From positions 1 to 64,000 of the forward strand of contig JAUWAU010000012.1 in the NCBI GenBank assembly GCA_030601885.1: 64,000 bases of DNA, in the 5' to 3' direction. The position numbers and the translations under genes are program-made. The stretch's first letter is position 1; every line of letters starts with the position of its first letter. Source of the DNA: Armatimonadota bacterium. GTDB lineage: Bacteria > Armatimonadota > Zipacnadia > JAUWAU01. The notes under the pieces were generated by a model, which did not search any database, was not told where the DNA came from, and saw only the letters and a program-made list of their open reading frames with translations. Positions 17,779 to 26,094 of this stretch are shown here, piece by piece.

Positions 17779-18030
17779 TCAGTAGGCTTTGCTGCGGTGG
17801 CGCACGGCGGTGATGATTACGAGGCCAGCCCCGTCGTCGATCTGGTAGAGCACTCGCCAGGCTCCCACTCGCACGCGCCACGTGGGAGGATGGTGATCGC
17901 GAAGCAGGCGGCACCCCGGAGGGCGTGGGTCCCCTGCCAAGGAGTCGATGACGGGAGCCACACGCTCGGCTACCTCATGCGAAAGCCGTCGAAGGCCGCG
18001 TCGTGCGCCAGGGGAGATTATCAGCCGCAT
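17779..18030 (-). CDS. RelE/ParE-family toxin
   Basis: An 83-residue mRNA-interferase-like toxin. It starts with RLIISPGARRGLRRL and has WRVRVGAWRVLYQIDD and AVRHRSKAY, the classic RelE/ParE core and C-terminus. RelE toxins cut mRNA on the ribosome, ParE toxins poison gyrase; the sequence alone does not decide. The ATG shares one base with the stop of the upstream antitoxin, so the two are coupled. Length is normal and no key segment is missing. Confidence 0.85.
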   Translation of the reverse strand: MRLIISPGARRGLRRLSHEVAERVAPVIDSLAGDPRPPGCRLLRDHHPPTWRVRVGAWRVLYQIDDGAGLVIITAVRHRSKAY

Positions 18031-18260
18031 CAGCGTAGCTTGCCCTCGGCACGCAGTTCAGCCTTCATTTGCTCCCAAGGAATGGGCTCTCCGGGCACCT
18101 TCTTCCCCGCCTCCAGGTGCCGGATATCGTCGCGCTGCTCGGCCAGCTCGACAAGTTCCTCGAACACCTCGATGGGGAGGAGCACCGCGGTTCGCTTCCC
18201 ATTCCCATCCACCACGTACTGTACAGCCAGCTTCTCCGTTGTCTTGGGCTCGGTTGCCAT
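18030..18260 (-). CDS. antitoxin of the RelE-type pair (Phd/RelB-like)
   Basis: A 76-residue protein starting MATEPKTTEKLAVQYVVDG. Its core AVLLPIEVFEELVE followed by a charged tail (PIPWEQMKAELRAEG) is typical of small antitoxins paired with RelE toxins: an N-terminal beta strand for DNA binding and a C-terminal toxin-wrapping tail. The ATG lies 9 bases after a TATACT -10 element (minus strand), with no room for a ribosome-binding site, so the mRNA is probably leaderless. It overlaps the toxin start by one base. A second copy lies directly upstream (18305-18532). Confidence 0.8.
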   Translation of the reverse strand: MATEPKTTEKLAVQYVVDGNGKRTAVLLPIEVFEELVELAEQRDDIRHLEAGKKVPGEPIPWEQMKAELRAEGKLR

Positions 18261-18269
18261 CGCAAGCAC

Positions 18270-18298
18270 AGTATACCCGGAGCGCGGCCGGACAGCAA
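18270..18298 (-). promoter_or_regulatory. promoter of the antitoxin-toxin pair, predicted leaderless
   Basis: TTGCTG, a 17-base spacer, then TATACT, ending 9 bases before the antitoxin ATG. The duplicate antitoxin upstream keeps the same TATACT and the same 9-base distance (18542-18547). Confidence 0.55.
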
Positions 18299-18304
18299 GG
18301 GCTT

Positions 18305-18532
18305 TCAAGGCTTCCGGCGGGTGCGCAGTTCGGCCTTCACTTCCTCCCACGGGACCGGCTCGCCGCCCTCAGCCCGCGCCGCATCGGCCGCCCGCATGTC
18401 CTCCAGGTCCTCGGCGGCCTCTACAAGCTCCTCGAACACCTCGATGGGGAGCAGCACGCCGGTGCGCCGGCCCTTCTCATCCACCACGTACTGTACAGCC
18501 AGCTTCTCCGTTGTGTTGCTCTTGGCTGCCAT
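18305..18532 (-). CDS. second antitoxin, tandem duplicate without its own toxin
   Basis: A 75-residue paralogue of the antitoxin at 18030-18260. Residues 8-35 (TEKLAVQYVVD, then RRTGVLLPIEVFEELVE) are almost unchanged, while the C-terminal tail that should bind the toxin differs (AEDLEDMRAADAARAEGG). It has its own TATACT element 9 bases before the ATG but no toxin gene follows it before the next antitoxin. The duplication includes the promoter edge. It may be a cross-acting or decoy antitoxin, or the survivor of a second module that lost its toxin. It is intact. Confidence 0.75.
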   Translation of the reverse strand: MAAKSNTTEKLAVQYVVDEKGRRTGVLLPIEVFEELVEAAEDLEDMRAADAARAEGGEPVPWEEVKAELRTRRKP

Positions 18533-18612
18533 CGCAAACGAAGTATACCCGAACGCCGGTCATGCTCCTCGACGCTTACGCGCCGCAGGCGCACTCGGAT
18601 GCGGCGCCGCTG

Positions 18613-19326
18613 CTACTCGGCCGCCGTCACATGTATGTAGATGGTCGGCGACTGGTAGTCCGGCGTCGCGCTGAAGACGCGGATCTCGTACCGCGCTCGT
18701 GCCTTCTCGCGGAGGATCGCCCGTGGCGTCGCTATGCGGAAGCGGAAGCTGCCGTCCTCCTCGGGGAGGTGCCGAATGCCCGGCACATCCCCGAGCTGCT
18801 CCCCCGTTTCTGCGTCGAAACACTTGGCCCAGATGATCACGACCTGTCCCGGTTTCGCGCGCCCCTCGACGTCCGTCCCGGGCCCAACCCCACTCCCCTC
18901 GGCGGGCCTCGTGACAATGGGAATAGCCGGGTCCAGCGCCTTGCCGCCGGCTTCCGTGGCCGCCAAAGCGACCGTCACCTGCGCCGATTCCGCAGTCTCG
19001 CTCTCCGCCTCCCGTGCGGTGACGGTACAGAGCAGGTTCGCCCGGTCCTTCACTGGCGGCAGGGCGAGGCGCAGCTTGAACGCGCCCGATTCATCGGTTG
19101 CTACTATCGTGGGCGGCGCCTCGTAGACGGCTTCTTCCTGCCCCGTCTTCAGCACCTTGAAGGACACCGCGACGGCGCCCTGAGGGGAAGCTTTGCCAGC
19201 GACATCAATGAACCGCCCAATCGTGTCGTCAGCCTGAGGCTGGTTGATGGTCACGCGAGCCCATCCTGGCACGCATGCAAGCACGGTCACCAGAACGGCG
19301 CTGCCAAGACATCGCCCTGCCTGCAT
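18613..19326 (-). CDS. secreted protein with bacterial Ig-like repeats
   Basis: A 237-residue protein with a signal peptide (LGSAVLVTVLACVPGWA) and then two beta-sandwich segments of about 90-100 residues. Each begins with a T/V-x-I/V-x-x-P motif (VTINQPQADDTI and IPIVTRPAEGSGV) and has the GxVxPGxxVxVxG character of bacterial Ig-like folds that present ligands or act as spacers. No catalytic residues stand out. The start at 19326 has GGGGAG nine bases upstream; an earlier in-frame ATG at 19353 is less likely because it precedes the signal peptide. The protein ends in HVTAAE with no anchor, so it may be periplasmic or shed. Exact role unknown. Confidence 0.6.
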   Translation of the reverse strand: MQAGRCLGSAVLVTVLACVPGWARVTINQPQADDTIGRFIDVAGKASPQGAVAVSFKVLKTGQEEAVYEAPPTIVATDESGAFKLRLALPPVKDRANLLCTVTAREAESETAESAQVTVALAATEAGGKALDPAIPIVTRPAEGSGVGPGTDVEGRAKPGQVVIIWAKCFDAETGEQLGDVPGIRHLPEEDGSFRFRIATPRAILREKARARYEIRVFSATPDYQSPTIYIHVTAAE

Positions 19327-19519
19327 CGGACTGCACTCCCCTTCTGCGAACACGGCTCGTTGGATCTCGCTCGTGACGACGGGTTCACCGTTGCACCGGC
19401 TCGTACCTGCAGCCTCCCAGGCGGAAGGTCGCCGAGCGCCTCATCGGGGCGCCGCCGGTCTCCTGCGACCTCGCTGCTTTTCGTCCCCCGGGATCCCGGC
19501 ACCGATTCGTGAAACGAGT

Positions 19520-20080
19520 TCACCTGCGCGTCTTGTGCGCCGCTGCCTCGCTCGGGCAGGCGAGGCATCCTTCCGTCTCAGTGCGGGCCCGGTCACTGGC
19601 CGCCGCCGCGCGCGTTGCGAAGCGCTGTGTGATTACGCACCCACATCTGGCACACAGTGCCGAGAACTTCTTGTCTCTGCTGTGTTGCACGACGTGTGGC
19701 CCCCGCTCCCGCAGCTCTATGTGCAGAACGCGGCGCTCGTCGCGCAGATTGTGGTAGAGTGCCCGCCAACGCCGCGCCTTTTCGCGATACCTTCCGGATG
19801 CGGCTCGCTGCGAAAAAGTAACCACGGTCAGCCCCAAGCAGGCGAAAATGAGCACATGAGTGCCCCAGCGACGTACGGTGTCTGCCCTCGTGTCCTTTTC
19901 CCCCAGCGTCAGGCGCGCCCGTGCGTCCGGGGCGAGCTCCAGGATATCGATCGGATTGCCGGCTTCATCAACCAGAGGCGGCTGCCAGCGCCCCATGATC
20001 ACACCAACAACGGCCGCCCCCATAAACACGGCCAGGAAGCCGAGAATGACTGTTTTGAGCGTTGCTGAAAGCATCCCCAT
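19520..20080 (-). CDS. two-helix membrane protein with C-terminal cysteine cluster
   Basis: A 186-residue protein with two transmembrane helices (residues about 7-30 and 72-92) separated by a short loop rich in proline and acidic residues. The cytoplasmic tail begins with an arginine-rich stretch and has a cysteine cluster CARCGC followed about 23 residues later by CLAC, a possible zinc-binding site. ATG at 20080 has AAGGGTGG six bases upstream, whereas upstream in-frame starts lack such a site. I do not recognise the family. A membrane-bound regulatory or assembly factor is one guess, but nothing nearby supports a specific task. Confidence 0.5.
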   Translation of the reverse strand: MGMLSATLKTVILGFLAVFMGAAVVGVIMGRWQPPLVDEAGNPIDILELAPDARARLTLGEKDTRADTVRRWGTHVLIFACLGLTVVTFSQRAASGRYREKARRWRALYHNLRDERRVLHIELRERGPHVVQHSRDKKFSALCARCGCVITQRFATRAAAASDRARTETEGCLACPSEAAAHKTRR

Positions 20081-20332
20081 TTGGCACCACCCTTCTCGAC
20101 GCATCGCGGCCTTACCGGACGTCTCGTGCGTCGGTCGCGCCATGGCCGAGTCCTTCCCCTGCGATCATGTCCTCGGCAGCAGCCGTCCACTGTAGCCCCG
20201 AGAGGCAACCCCACAGTGTAGTTTTCTCGGGGATGCGCCACAGTCCCTCTCCTGTTTCTCTGGGAGAGGTCGCGCTGCGCGCACTACGCAGACATGCTGC
20301 GGGACCTCAAGCCGCCCTTCAACTGCCCGGGC

Positions 20333-21517
20333 CTATGCCCCCGGCACCCGCCGCCCATCGCCCTCCACCTTGGGATCGAGCGGCGCCACGAAGGGTCGCT
20401 GGCGGAGGATGACGTACTCCTCGTCGCCGTCGCGGTCGCGGACGTAGCCGCCGTTGGCCTCAATCACCTGCTCGCCAATGGCGACGATGCGATGGGCGAT
20501 GTCACTGATGCGCTCCTGGTCGGGTAGGCCATCTCGGGTGACGTTCCGATAGGTGTCCTTGAGCGGCGCGGTCCACTTCTCGGGCAGACGCGAGGCGCCG
20601 TGGATGAGCCCCAGGAGGCCGCCGGCGGTCGCGGCGTTGCAGTCGGCATCGTAGCCGATCATGCAGGCGAGCAGGATCGTCCGCTCGAAGTCTCCGCCGC
20701 CATAAAGCAGGGCCATGGTGCACGCCGCGCCGTTGAGGACGCTGGAGTTCTTGTTCCAATGCGCGGCGTATTTGTCGTGCAGGAGCTTGCGTGCGGCGCG
20801 CCAGTCACCGGGATGCTCCCGGTGCCATCTCACGACGTCGGCGACGGCGTGATGAAACGCTGACTCGGGCGGGAGGGCCGAGAGCGCCGTGTTGACCAGG
20901 GCTGCCACATCGCTCTCGAAAAAGCCCTCGGCGTACAGCACGCCGAAATAGTGCGCCGCCAGCACACTTTCGCCGTACACGACCACGTGGGCGAACTTGT
21001 CGCCGAAGCGCTGGGCCGTTGCCGGCATCCCCGGGCAGATCATCCCCCATAGCTCCTGCGTGAACTGCCCCGACAGGTTGAACCACGCCTTTTCGTTGCG
21101 CGAGGGATGACCGGTCTCGGGCGGCAGTACGCCCTCGTCCATCAGCTCCCGCGCCCGCTTGTTCGCCACCCAGACGCGCCGGTTGATGTGGCTCTTCCAC
21201 TCCTCTGCCACCTGCGCGTAGGTGAGCCCGATGCCATGCTCCTCGAGGGCGTGCAGGTACACGTACTCGATGTCGGTGTCGTCGTCCGAGCGCGCGCCAT
21301 CGGCGTAGTCGGGCCTGAACTCGATGTCCGGCCCGGGCTCTTCGATGAACTTCATCTCGTACGGTAGGCCGAACATGTTCCCCGCGCACTCGCCCAGCCA
21401 GGCGCCGTGGACTTTGTCGTAGTAGACGGCCGCCGGAAGGGTCGTCTTCTCGACCGGCTGGGCCGGCGCTGCCGGTGCAAGGACTGCCAGGCCGAGAGCC
21501 GCAAGGAACGTTCGCAT
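20333..21517 (-). CDS. exported ADP-ribosylglycohydrolase-family protein
   Basis: A 394-residue protein with a signal peptide (MRTFLAALGLAVLAPAAPAQ). The ADP-ribosylglycohydrolase fold is shown by HGAWLGECAGNMFG near residue 40, SDDDTDIEY near residue 77 (metal-binding aspartates) and GYDADCNAATAGGLLGL near residue 305. Classic members remove ADP-ribose from proteins inside the cell. This exported form, seen in glycan-degrading bacteria, probably cleaves another glycosidic or N-glycosidic bond. The start at 21517 is supported by GGAG eight bases upstream and by the signal peptide. Standalone gene, minus strand. Confidence 0.83.
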   Translation of the reverse strand: MRTFLAALGLAVLAPAAPAQPVEKTTLPAAVYYDKVHGAWLGECAGNMFGLPYEMKFIEEPGPDIEFRPDYADGARSDDDTDIEYVYLHALEEHGIGLTYAQVAEEWKSHINRRVWVANKRARELMDEGVLPPETGHPSRNEKAWFNLSGQFTQELWGMICPGMPATAQRFGDKFAHVVVYGESVLAAHYFGVLYAEGFFESDVAALVNTALSALPPESAFHHAVADVVRWHREHPGDWRAARKLLHDKYAAHWNKNSSVLNGAACTMALLYGGGDFERTILLACMIGYDADCNAATAGGLLGLIHGASRLPEKWTAPLKDTYRNVTRDGLPDQERISDIAHRIVAIGEQVIEANGGYVRDRDGDEEYVILRQRPFVAPLDPKVEGDGRRVPGA

Positions 21518-22225
21518 GGTCATCACTCCGTCTGGTCCGGCGAGATGATCGGTGCCACACAGTTGTTTATGCTCGATTGGGGCACCCGGTGAGGTTCGGG
21601 GACGCAGTACCCGAACCTCCGCGATGAAGCTGGTTGCGAGGGCGAAAGGCATGCCACCGCGGCCAAATGTTCGGAGCAGTCCTCATCGCGGGATGCGCCA
21701 CCCGGAAACGATGAAGATGCGCTCATATCGTCGTGTAGCTCGGGCTGCCAGCCCGAGGCCCGCCGGAGCAAGCTGCTCCGGCTACAACCGGTGGGCCGAC
21801 GGGCGAAATGTTCGGAGCAGCTCTCCATGGCCCAGTGGGCCACCCGGTGAGCTTCGGTGCCCGAAGCTCCACGATGAAGATGGCGCGAGGAGTGGCAGGC
21901 TGGGAAGGCTGCGCTCCAAGTGCGGGGATTGCGAGTGCATGTGTCGCCGCCCGCGACCGCGTTGCCGGAGGCACTGGCGAGGCTGAGCAGGTGGTTGGAG
22001 CCAGGGGCGGGAAGCACTCCTGGCGGACAAGTAGTGGCCGCATGGAGCGTCGGTGCCGCAGGCGCGGGCGGGCTACGGCCTTGACCGGTGCACACCGAGT
22101 CCCATGGCGCCCAATAATCGTGTGGCACGCACACCATCACAACCAGCTATCACGGCTCCAACCTGCTGGTGCATAATCTGAGCGGCAGCCTGTGCCACGC
22201 GACGTACTTCTGAGGAGTGAAGGAT
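21518..22225. other. 700-bp intergenic region of tandem structured repeats
   Basis: No gene is visible. The region separates divergent genes. It holds three related units: CACCCGGTGAGGTTCGG with its partner arm CCGAACCTC (21585-21619), a shortened GCCACCCGGAAACGATGAAG (near 21697) and CACCCGGTGAGCTTCGG with CCGAAGCTC (21841-21869). Two of them are preceded by AAATGTTCGGAGCAG about 141 bases apart. REP-like palindromes at 21736-21785 lie between the units. The rest up to 22225 is unremarkable apart from the GAGGAGTGAAGGAT ribosome-binding site of the next gene. Confidence 0.55.
21583..21890. repeat. tandem repeat with covarying hairpins
   Basis: Hairpin 1 has arms GAGGTTCGG (21591-21599) and CCGAACCTC (21611-21619). 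Hairpin 2 has arms GAGCTTCGG (21849-21857) and CCGAAGCTC (21861-21869). The base that differs between copies is matched by a compensating change in the other arm, which argues that the fold itself is maintained. A third unit has lost its hairpin. Confidence 0.6.
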
Positions 22226-23275
22226 ATGCCAAACGACAAGCTCGGCTTTGGGATCGTCGGCTGCGGCCTTGTGTCACAGTTCCACGGCAAAGCCATCACA
22301 GCCGCAGAAGAGGCGGAGCTGATCGCAGCGACCGACATGATTCCGGAGCGCGCCGCGGAGTTCTGCAAGCAGTTCGGCGGCGACGCGACGGACAGCTTCG
22401 AGGCGATCATTGCCCGGGACGACATTGACGTGGTGAATGTCCTGACCCCGAACGCCCACCACGAGCAGTACGTGGTGCAGGCGCTGGAAGCCGGCAAGCA
22501 CGTCATCGTCGAGAAGCCGCCGGAGATGACGTTGGAGAAGACGGACAGCATGATCGCCGCCAGCGAGCGGGCCGGCAAGAAGCTTGCCGTGTGCCTCCAG
22601 GTGCGGCTCCGCCGGGCCATCGAGGCCATAAGGGCCGCCGTCGATGCCGGGCGCTTCGGCCGCCTGCTGCACGGCGATACGTACATGAAGTGGTTCCGTA
22701 CCACGGACTACTACATGTCGGACCACTGGCGGCAGCAGAGAGATCAGGGAGCCGGCGTCACCATCCAGCACGCCTTCCACTACATCGACCTGCTGCATCA
22801 CCTCATGGGCCCGGTCAAGAGCCTCCGGGCGCACATGTCTAACCTCGCCCACCCTCAGGTGGACCTCGAGGACACGCTCCTCGCCTTCTTGCGCTACGAG
22901 AACGGCGCGCAGGGAGTCGTGCAGGCGTCCACGGCGCTGTACCCGGGCACGGATATTCGCCTCGAGATCAACGGTGAGAACGGCACAGCTATCATGGAGG
23001 GCGAACGGATCACAACGTGGGACTTTGGGGACGAACAGCCGGACGACGAGGAGGTCCGGAGCATTGGCAGCGAACAGGCCAAGACCGCCGCCGGCGGCGC
23101 CGCCGATTTCGCCTTCTTCGAGCACCAGTGGCTGATCGAGGACATGATTCGCGCCATCGAGACAGACAGTGAGCCGCGTGTGACCTGCCCGAGCGCGCGA
23201 GGGACGCTGGAGATCGCGCTCGCCATGTACAAGTCGGCGGATGAGGGCACCGAGGTGACGCTGCCGCTCGGCTGA
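22226..23275 (+). CDS. Gfo/Idh/MocA-family oxidoreductase
   Basis: A 350-residue NAD(P)-dependent dehydrogenase. The Rossmann loop LGFGIVGCGLVSQFHGKAI opens the protein and EKPPEMTLEKTDSM near residue 100 contains the conserved EKP motif. The C-terminal half has the alpha/beta lid (HHLMGPVKSLRAH, GAQGVVQASTALYPG). Family members oxidise or reduce sugars, inositols and amino-sugar derivatives. The substrate is not readable. ATG at 22226 is chosen with GAGGAG upstream; a GTG nine bases earlier is possible. It is followed at close spacing by the M55 peptidase and GalT genes on the same strand, probably one transcription unit. Confidence 0.85.
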   Translation: MPNDKLGFGIVGCGLVSQFHGKAITAAEEAELIAATDMIPERAAEFCKQFGGDATDSFEAIIARDDIDVVNVLTPNAHHEQYVVQALEAGKHVIVEKPPEMTLEKTDSMIAASERAGKKLAVCLQVRLRRAIEAIRAAVDAGRFGRLLHGDTYMKWFRTTDYYMSDHWRQQRDQGAGVTIQHAFHYIDLLHHLMGPVKSLRAHMSNLAHPQVDLEDTLLAFLRYENGAQGVVQASTALYPGTDIRLEINGENGTAIMEGERITTWDFGDEQPDDEEVRSIGSEQAKTAAGGAADFAFFEHQWLIEDMIRAIETDSEPRVTCPSARGTLEIALAMYKSADEGTEVTLPLG

Positions 23276-23317
23276 GGGCCGCTTTCGACCACGCAGCAGT
23301 AGGGGGAACGAGTGCCC

Positions 23318-24094
23318 ATGAAGATCTACATCACCACGGATCTGGAGGGGCCGGCGATGGTGTCGCGGTTCGATCAGACGCGTGACTCCACGCCGGAGGC
23401 GAAGGCCGTCGCCATGGAGCTGCTGACCGGCGAGATTAACGCCGCGGTGGATGGCATCCTCGATTTCGACGGCGACGCGGAGGTGATCGTGTGGGACGGC
23501 CACGGGAGCGGTGGCATAGATGTGCTGAAGCTGCATCGCGAGGCGAAGCTCATCGCGCGTGGGCCCATCAGACCCCCGTACTTCCTCGACGAGAGCTACG
23601 ACGCGCACATGTTCGTGGGCCAGCACGCCATGGCAGGCACGGAGAATGCCCCCCTCTGCCACACGTACAGCTCCAAGACGGTCGAGCACTATAAGATAAA
23701 CGGCATCGAGATGGGCGAGTTCGGCTGCCGGGCGGCTATGGCGGGGGCCTTCGGCGTACCGACGGTGTTCGTAGCCGGCGACGACAAGGCCGTGGCCGAG
23801 GCGAAGGCCCTGATCCCCGGCATCTACGGCGCCGCCGTCAAACAGGGGCTGGGCAGGGAGCTGGCCCTACACCTCTCGCCCGCAAAGGCCCGCGAGCTCG
23901 TCCGGCGGACGGCCGCTGAGGCGTGCGCCCATATCGGCGACATAGCGCCCTTTGTGCTTGAGCCGCCGTACGAGCAGGAGATTCGCGTGCTGGAGGGCGT
24001 CAGCGTCTCGGGATACATCAAACGCGGAGCGGAGCGGATAGATGAGCGCAACGTGGTGAAGCGCAGCGATAACATCTGCGACCTCTTCATATAG
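23318..24094 (+). CDS. M55-family D-aminopeptidase (DppA-like)
   Basis: A 258-residue zinc peptidase. The opening KIYITTDLEGPAMVS contains the metal-binding D-x-E, followed by VWDGHGSGGID near residue 65 and FVGQHAMAGT near residue 103, all signatures of M55 D-aminopeptidases. Characterised DppA releases D-alanine from D-amino-acid peptides and so recycles cell-wall peptides. A GTG six bases upstream (23312) has better spacing to the GGGGG ribosome-binding site, but family members usually begin at the ATG, MKIYI. It lies 42 bases after the oxidoreductase and 43 before galT. Confidence 0.84.
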   Translation: MKIYITTDLEGPAMVSRFDQTRDSTPEAKAVAMELLTGEINAAVDGILDFDGDAEVIVWDGHGSGGIDVLKLHREAKLIARGPIRPPYFLDESYDAHMFVGQHAMAGTENAPLCHTYSSKTVEHYKINGIEMGEFGCRAAMAGAFGVPTVFVAGDDKAVAEAKALIPGIYGAAVKQGLGRELALHLSPAKARELVRRTAAEACAHIGDIAPFVLEPPYEQEIRVLEGVSVSGYIKRGAERIDERNVVKRSDNICDLFI

Positions 24095-24137
24095 ACCGCT
24101 GTCGCGGGCGATCGCAGAACGATAGGGAGGGTGAGGC

Positions 24138-25154
24138 ATGTCAGAGATCCGACAAGACCAGGCGACGAAACGCTGGGTGGTGATGGCTACGGAGCGGGCC
24201 AAGCGCCCGCGTGACCTGGCACCCAAGGAGGCGCCGGAAGTGCAGGAGGAAGAGCACTCCCCGGACTGCCCGTTCTGCCCCGGCAATGAAAGCAGAACAC
24301 CGCCGGAAGTGCTCGCCTATCGGGACGAGGGCGGCGAGCCGAATACGCCCGGCTGGCAGGCGCGCGTGGTGCCCAACGCGTTCCCGGCTCTCCGGCCGGA
24401 GGGCGAAGTCGAGATCCGACAGCCGCACTGGTTCACCAGCGTTACGGGCGTCGGGGCGCACGAGGTGCTGGTCGAGAGCCCAAAACATAATGCCGACCTG
24501 GCTACCATGAGCATCGAAGACGTGTCTGTGGCCGTGCGGGCCGTCGCCGAGCGCTTCGAAGCGCTGCAGCAGGACCGGCGGCTACGCTATATCGCCTGCT
24601 TCCGCAACCACGGCCGCCCGGCCGGCTCGTCACTCACGCATCCGCATACGCAGATCATCGCCACGCCCATCGCGCCCACTAACGTGCGGGAGGAGATCGA
24701 GGAGGCCCGCCGGCACTACGACGACCGGCTGCACTGTGTGTACTGTGAGGTCATGGAGCGAGAGCGCGAGTGCAATGAGCGCATCGTGCTGGAGACGGAC
24801 TCGTACTTCGTCTTCGAGCCCTTCGCCTCACGATGGCCCTTCGAGACGTGGATCGTGCCCAAGCGGCATTCGGCCATCTTCACGCTGGGGGGCGCCGCCG
24901 ACATCGAGTCGTTGGCCCACGCGCTGCACACCACGCTGAAGGCCCTGCACCGCGGCGTGGGCGACCCGGCGTACAACCTCGTGCTGCACGAAGCGCCGCT
25001 GCGCGATAGCTGCGAGGACTACTATCACTGGCACATCGAGATCCTGCCGCGCCTTGCCACGGCGGCCGGCTTTGAGCTGGGGACCGGGATCTGGATCAAC
25101 ACGGTGATGCCGGAGCAGAGCGCCGAATACCTGCGGGAGTTCGTGGGCGACTAG
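24138..25154 (+). CDS. galT: galactose-1-phosphate uridylyltransferase
   Basis: A 338-residue HIT-superfamily enzyme of the Leloir pathway, exchanging UMP between UDP-glucose and galactose-1-phosphate. CPFCPGNE near residue 44 gives the zinc-binding cysteines. SLTHPHTQIIATP near residue 166 is the H-P-H catalytic triad in which the second histidine carries the uridylyl group. CVYCEVMERER and HWHIEILPRL complete the family pattern. A strong GGGAGGGTGA ribosome-binding site precedes the ATG. The stop overlaps the convergent RDD gene by four bases. galK and galE are not in the window. Some relatives act as ADP-glucose phosphorylases, so specificity should be tested. Confidence 0.85.
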   Translation: MSEIRQDQATKRWVVMATERAKRPRDLAPKEAPEVQEEEHSPDCPFCPGNESRTPPEVLAYRDEGGEPNTPGWQARVVPNAFPALRPEGEVEIRQPHWFTSVTGVGAHEVLVESPKHNADLATMSIEDVSVAVRAVAERFEALQQDRRLRYIACFRNHGRPAGSSLTHPHTQIIATPIAPTNVREEIEEARRHYDDRLHCVYCEVMERERECNERIVLETDSYFVFEPFASRWPFETWIVPKRHSAIFTLGGAADIESLAHALHTTLKALHRGVGDPAYNLVLHEAPLRDSCEDYYHWHIEILPRLATAAGFELGTGIWINTVMPEQSAEYLREFVGD

Positions 25155-25858
25155 CCCCCGGCGCGCAGCCCCAGCGGCCCGCCGCGCAACTGGCATACGT
25201 ACGTGTTGCTCCAGCGGTCGTGGTACGTCTGCCGGTAGGGGTGGGAGCGCATCGCGAGGCCATCGATGGGCAGCCATATGGCGCCGAAGTAGCCGATCAC
25301 CGCAAAGGTGCCGTACTTCGCCAGGGCCCGTGTCGCCGCTGTGTGCCAGCTCGGCCGCGCCCCGCGACGATCCACGACGGCAATGCCGAGCACTATCTTG
25401 CCGATGCTCTGCCCCCGCGTCGCTACGAGGATCAACTCGTTCGACGCCACGACGAAGAGGCTTATCGGACTGCCGAGGAACGCGGCGGCGAAGAAACTGA
25501 AGCTCCCCGGCCTGGCAGAGGTCTGCCACATTACGATCAGCGCAACAACCATCGGAGCGCCGAGGATGACGCAGTCTACCAACTGCGCCAATAGCCGCTG
25601 GCGAAAAGTGGCCAGCGGAAGCGGCCAGGATGCCAGAATGGAGCGCAGCGCCGGCACCGACTCCGCCCCAACCCACTGCGCGCTGCCCGTCTCTCGCACC
25701 CAACAGTGGCAGCCAAAGCGCCCCTGTGCCGCCCAGCGAGCCAGCGTATCCGCATCAGCCGGCCCGTAGATCTCGCCGTGCATGGAGACGTACCAGGTGC
25801 GGTGTGGCGGCACGCCTGCTGGTACTGGCGGGGCTCTGCTGTCGATCCGATCGCTCAT
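25151..25858 (-). CDS. GYF_2-RDD membrane protein
   Basis: A 235-residue protein. Residues about 20-60 resemble a GYF_2 domain (WYVSMHGEIYGPADADTLARW), a small peptide-binding module. From about residue 80 an RDD domain follows: FRQRLLAQLVDCVILGAPM, TRGQSIGKIVLGIAVV and the terminal RQTYHDRWSNTYV, with three or so membrane helices. RDD proteins are linked to ion homeostasis and stress, but function is mostly unknown. The ATG overlaps the stop of the truncated RDD gene upstream (ATGA), and both follow the M28 peptidase gene, suggesting a minus-strand operon. The first RDD arginine (FRQR) is present. Confidence 0.75.
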   Translation of the reverse strand: MSDRIDSRAPPVPAGVPPHRTWYVSMHGEIYGPADADTLARWAAQGRFGCHCWVRETGSAQWVGAESVPALRSILASWPLPLATFRQRLLAQLVDCVILGAPMVVALIVMWQTSARPGSFSFFAAAFLGSPISLFVVASNELILVATRGQSIGKIVLGIAVVDRRGARPSWHTAATRALAKYGTFAVIGYFGAIWLPIDGLAMRSHPYRQTYHDRWSNTYVCQLRGGPLGLRAGG

Positions 25859-26064
25859 GTATCAGGTGCTCTCCGCTCGAACGCCCCCGGCTCAGCCTGG
25901 ACCACGTAGGTCTGCGCAAGGCGGTGGTGCAGCGTCTGCCGGTGCGGATTCCTGAGCACCCAAGCCACCGCGGCGCAGTCGATCAGTTGCGCCAGGCACC
26001 GGCCACCAGAAGTGGCCAGCGGCGCGGGCGGTTCCCCCTCTCGCCGTTCACGCTGGCGTCTCAT
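25855..26064 (-). pseudogene. internally deleted RDD-domain protein
   Basis: A 69-residue open frame that begins with an RDD first helix (CLAQLIDCAAVAWVL) and jumps to the RDD C-terminal motif (NPHRQTLHHRLAQTYVV). The two middle helices are missing, as if an RDD gene like the downstream one lost about 90 codons. It keeps a ribosome-binding site (GAGGGACG) and an ATGA overlap with the intact RDD gene, so it may now serve mainly for translational coupling. A functional single-helix peptide cannot be ruled out. Confidence 0.6.
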
Positions 26065-26094
26065 CGTCCCTCACGCATCCTTGCGGACCCGACG

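Noticed and set aside
22274..23689. A 471-codon minus-strand frame opposite the oxidoreductase
   Set aside because: Antisense shadow in GC-rich DNA; the plus strand carries all conserved motifs of Gfo/Idh/MocA and M55 proteins.
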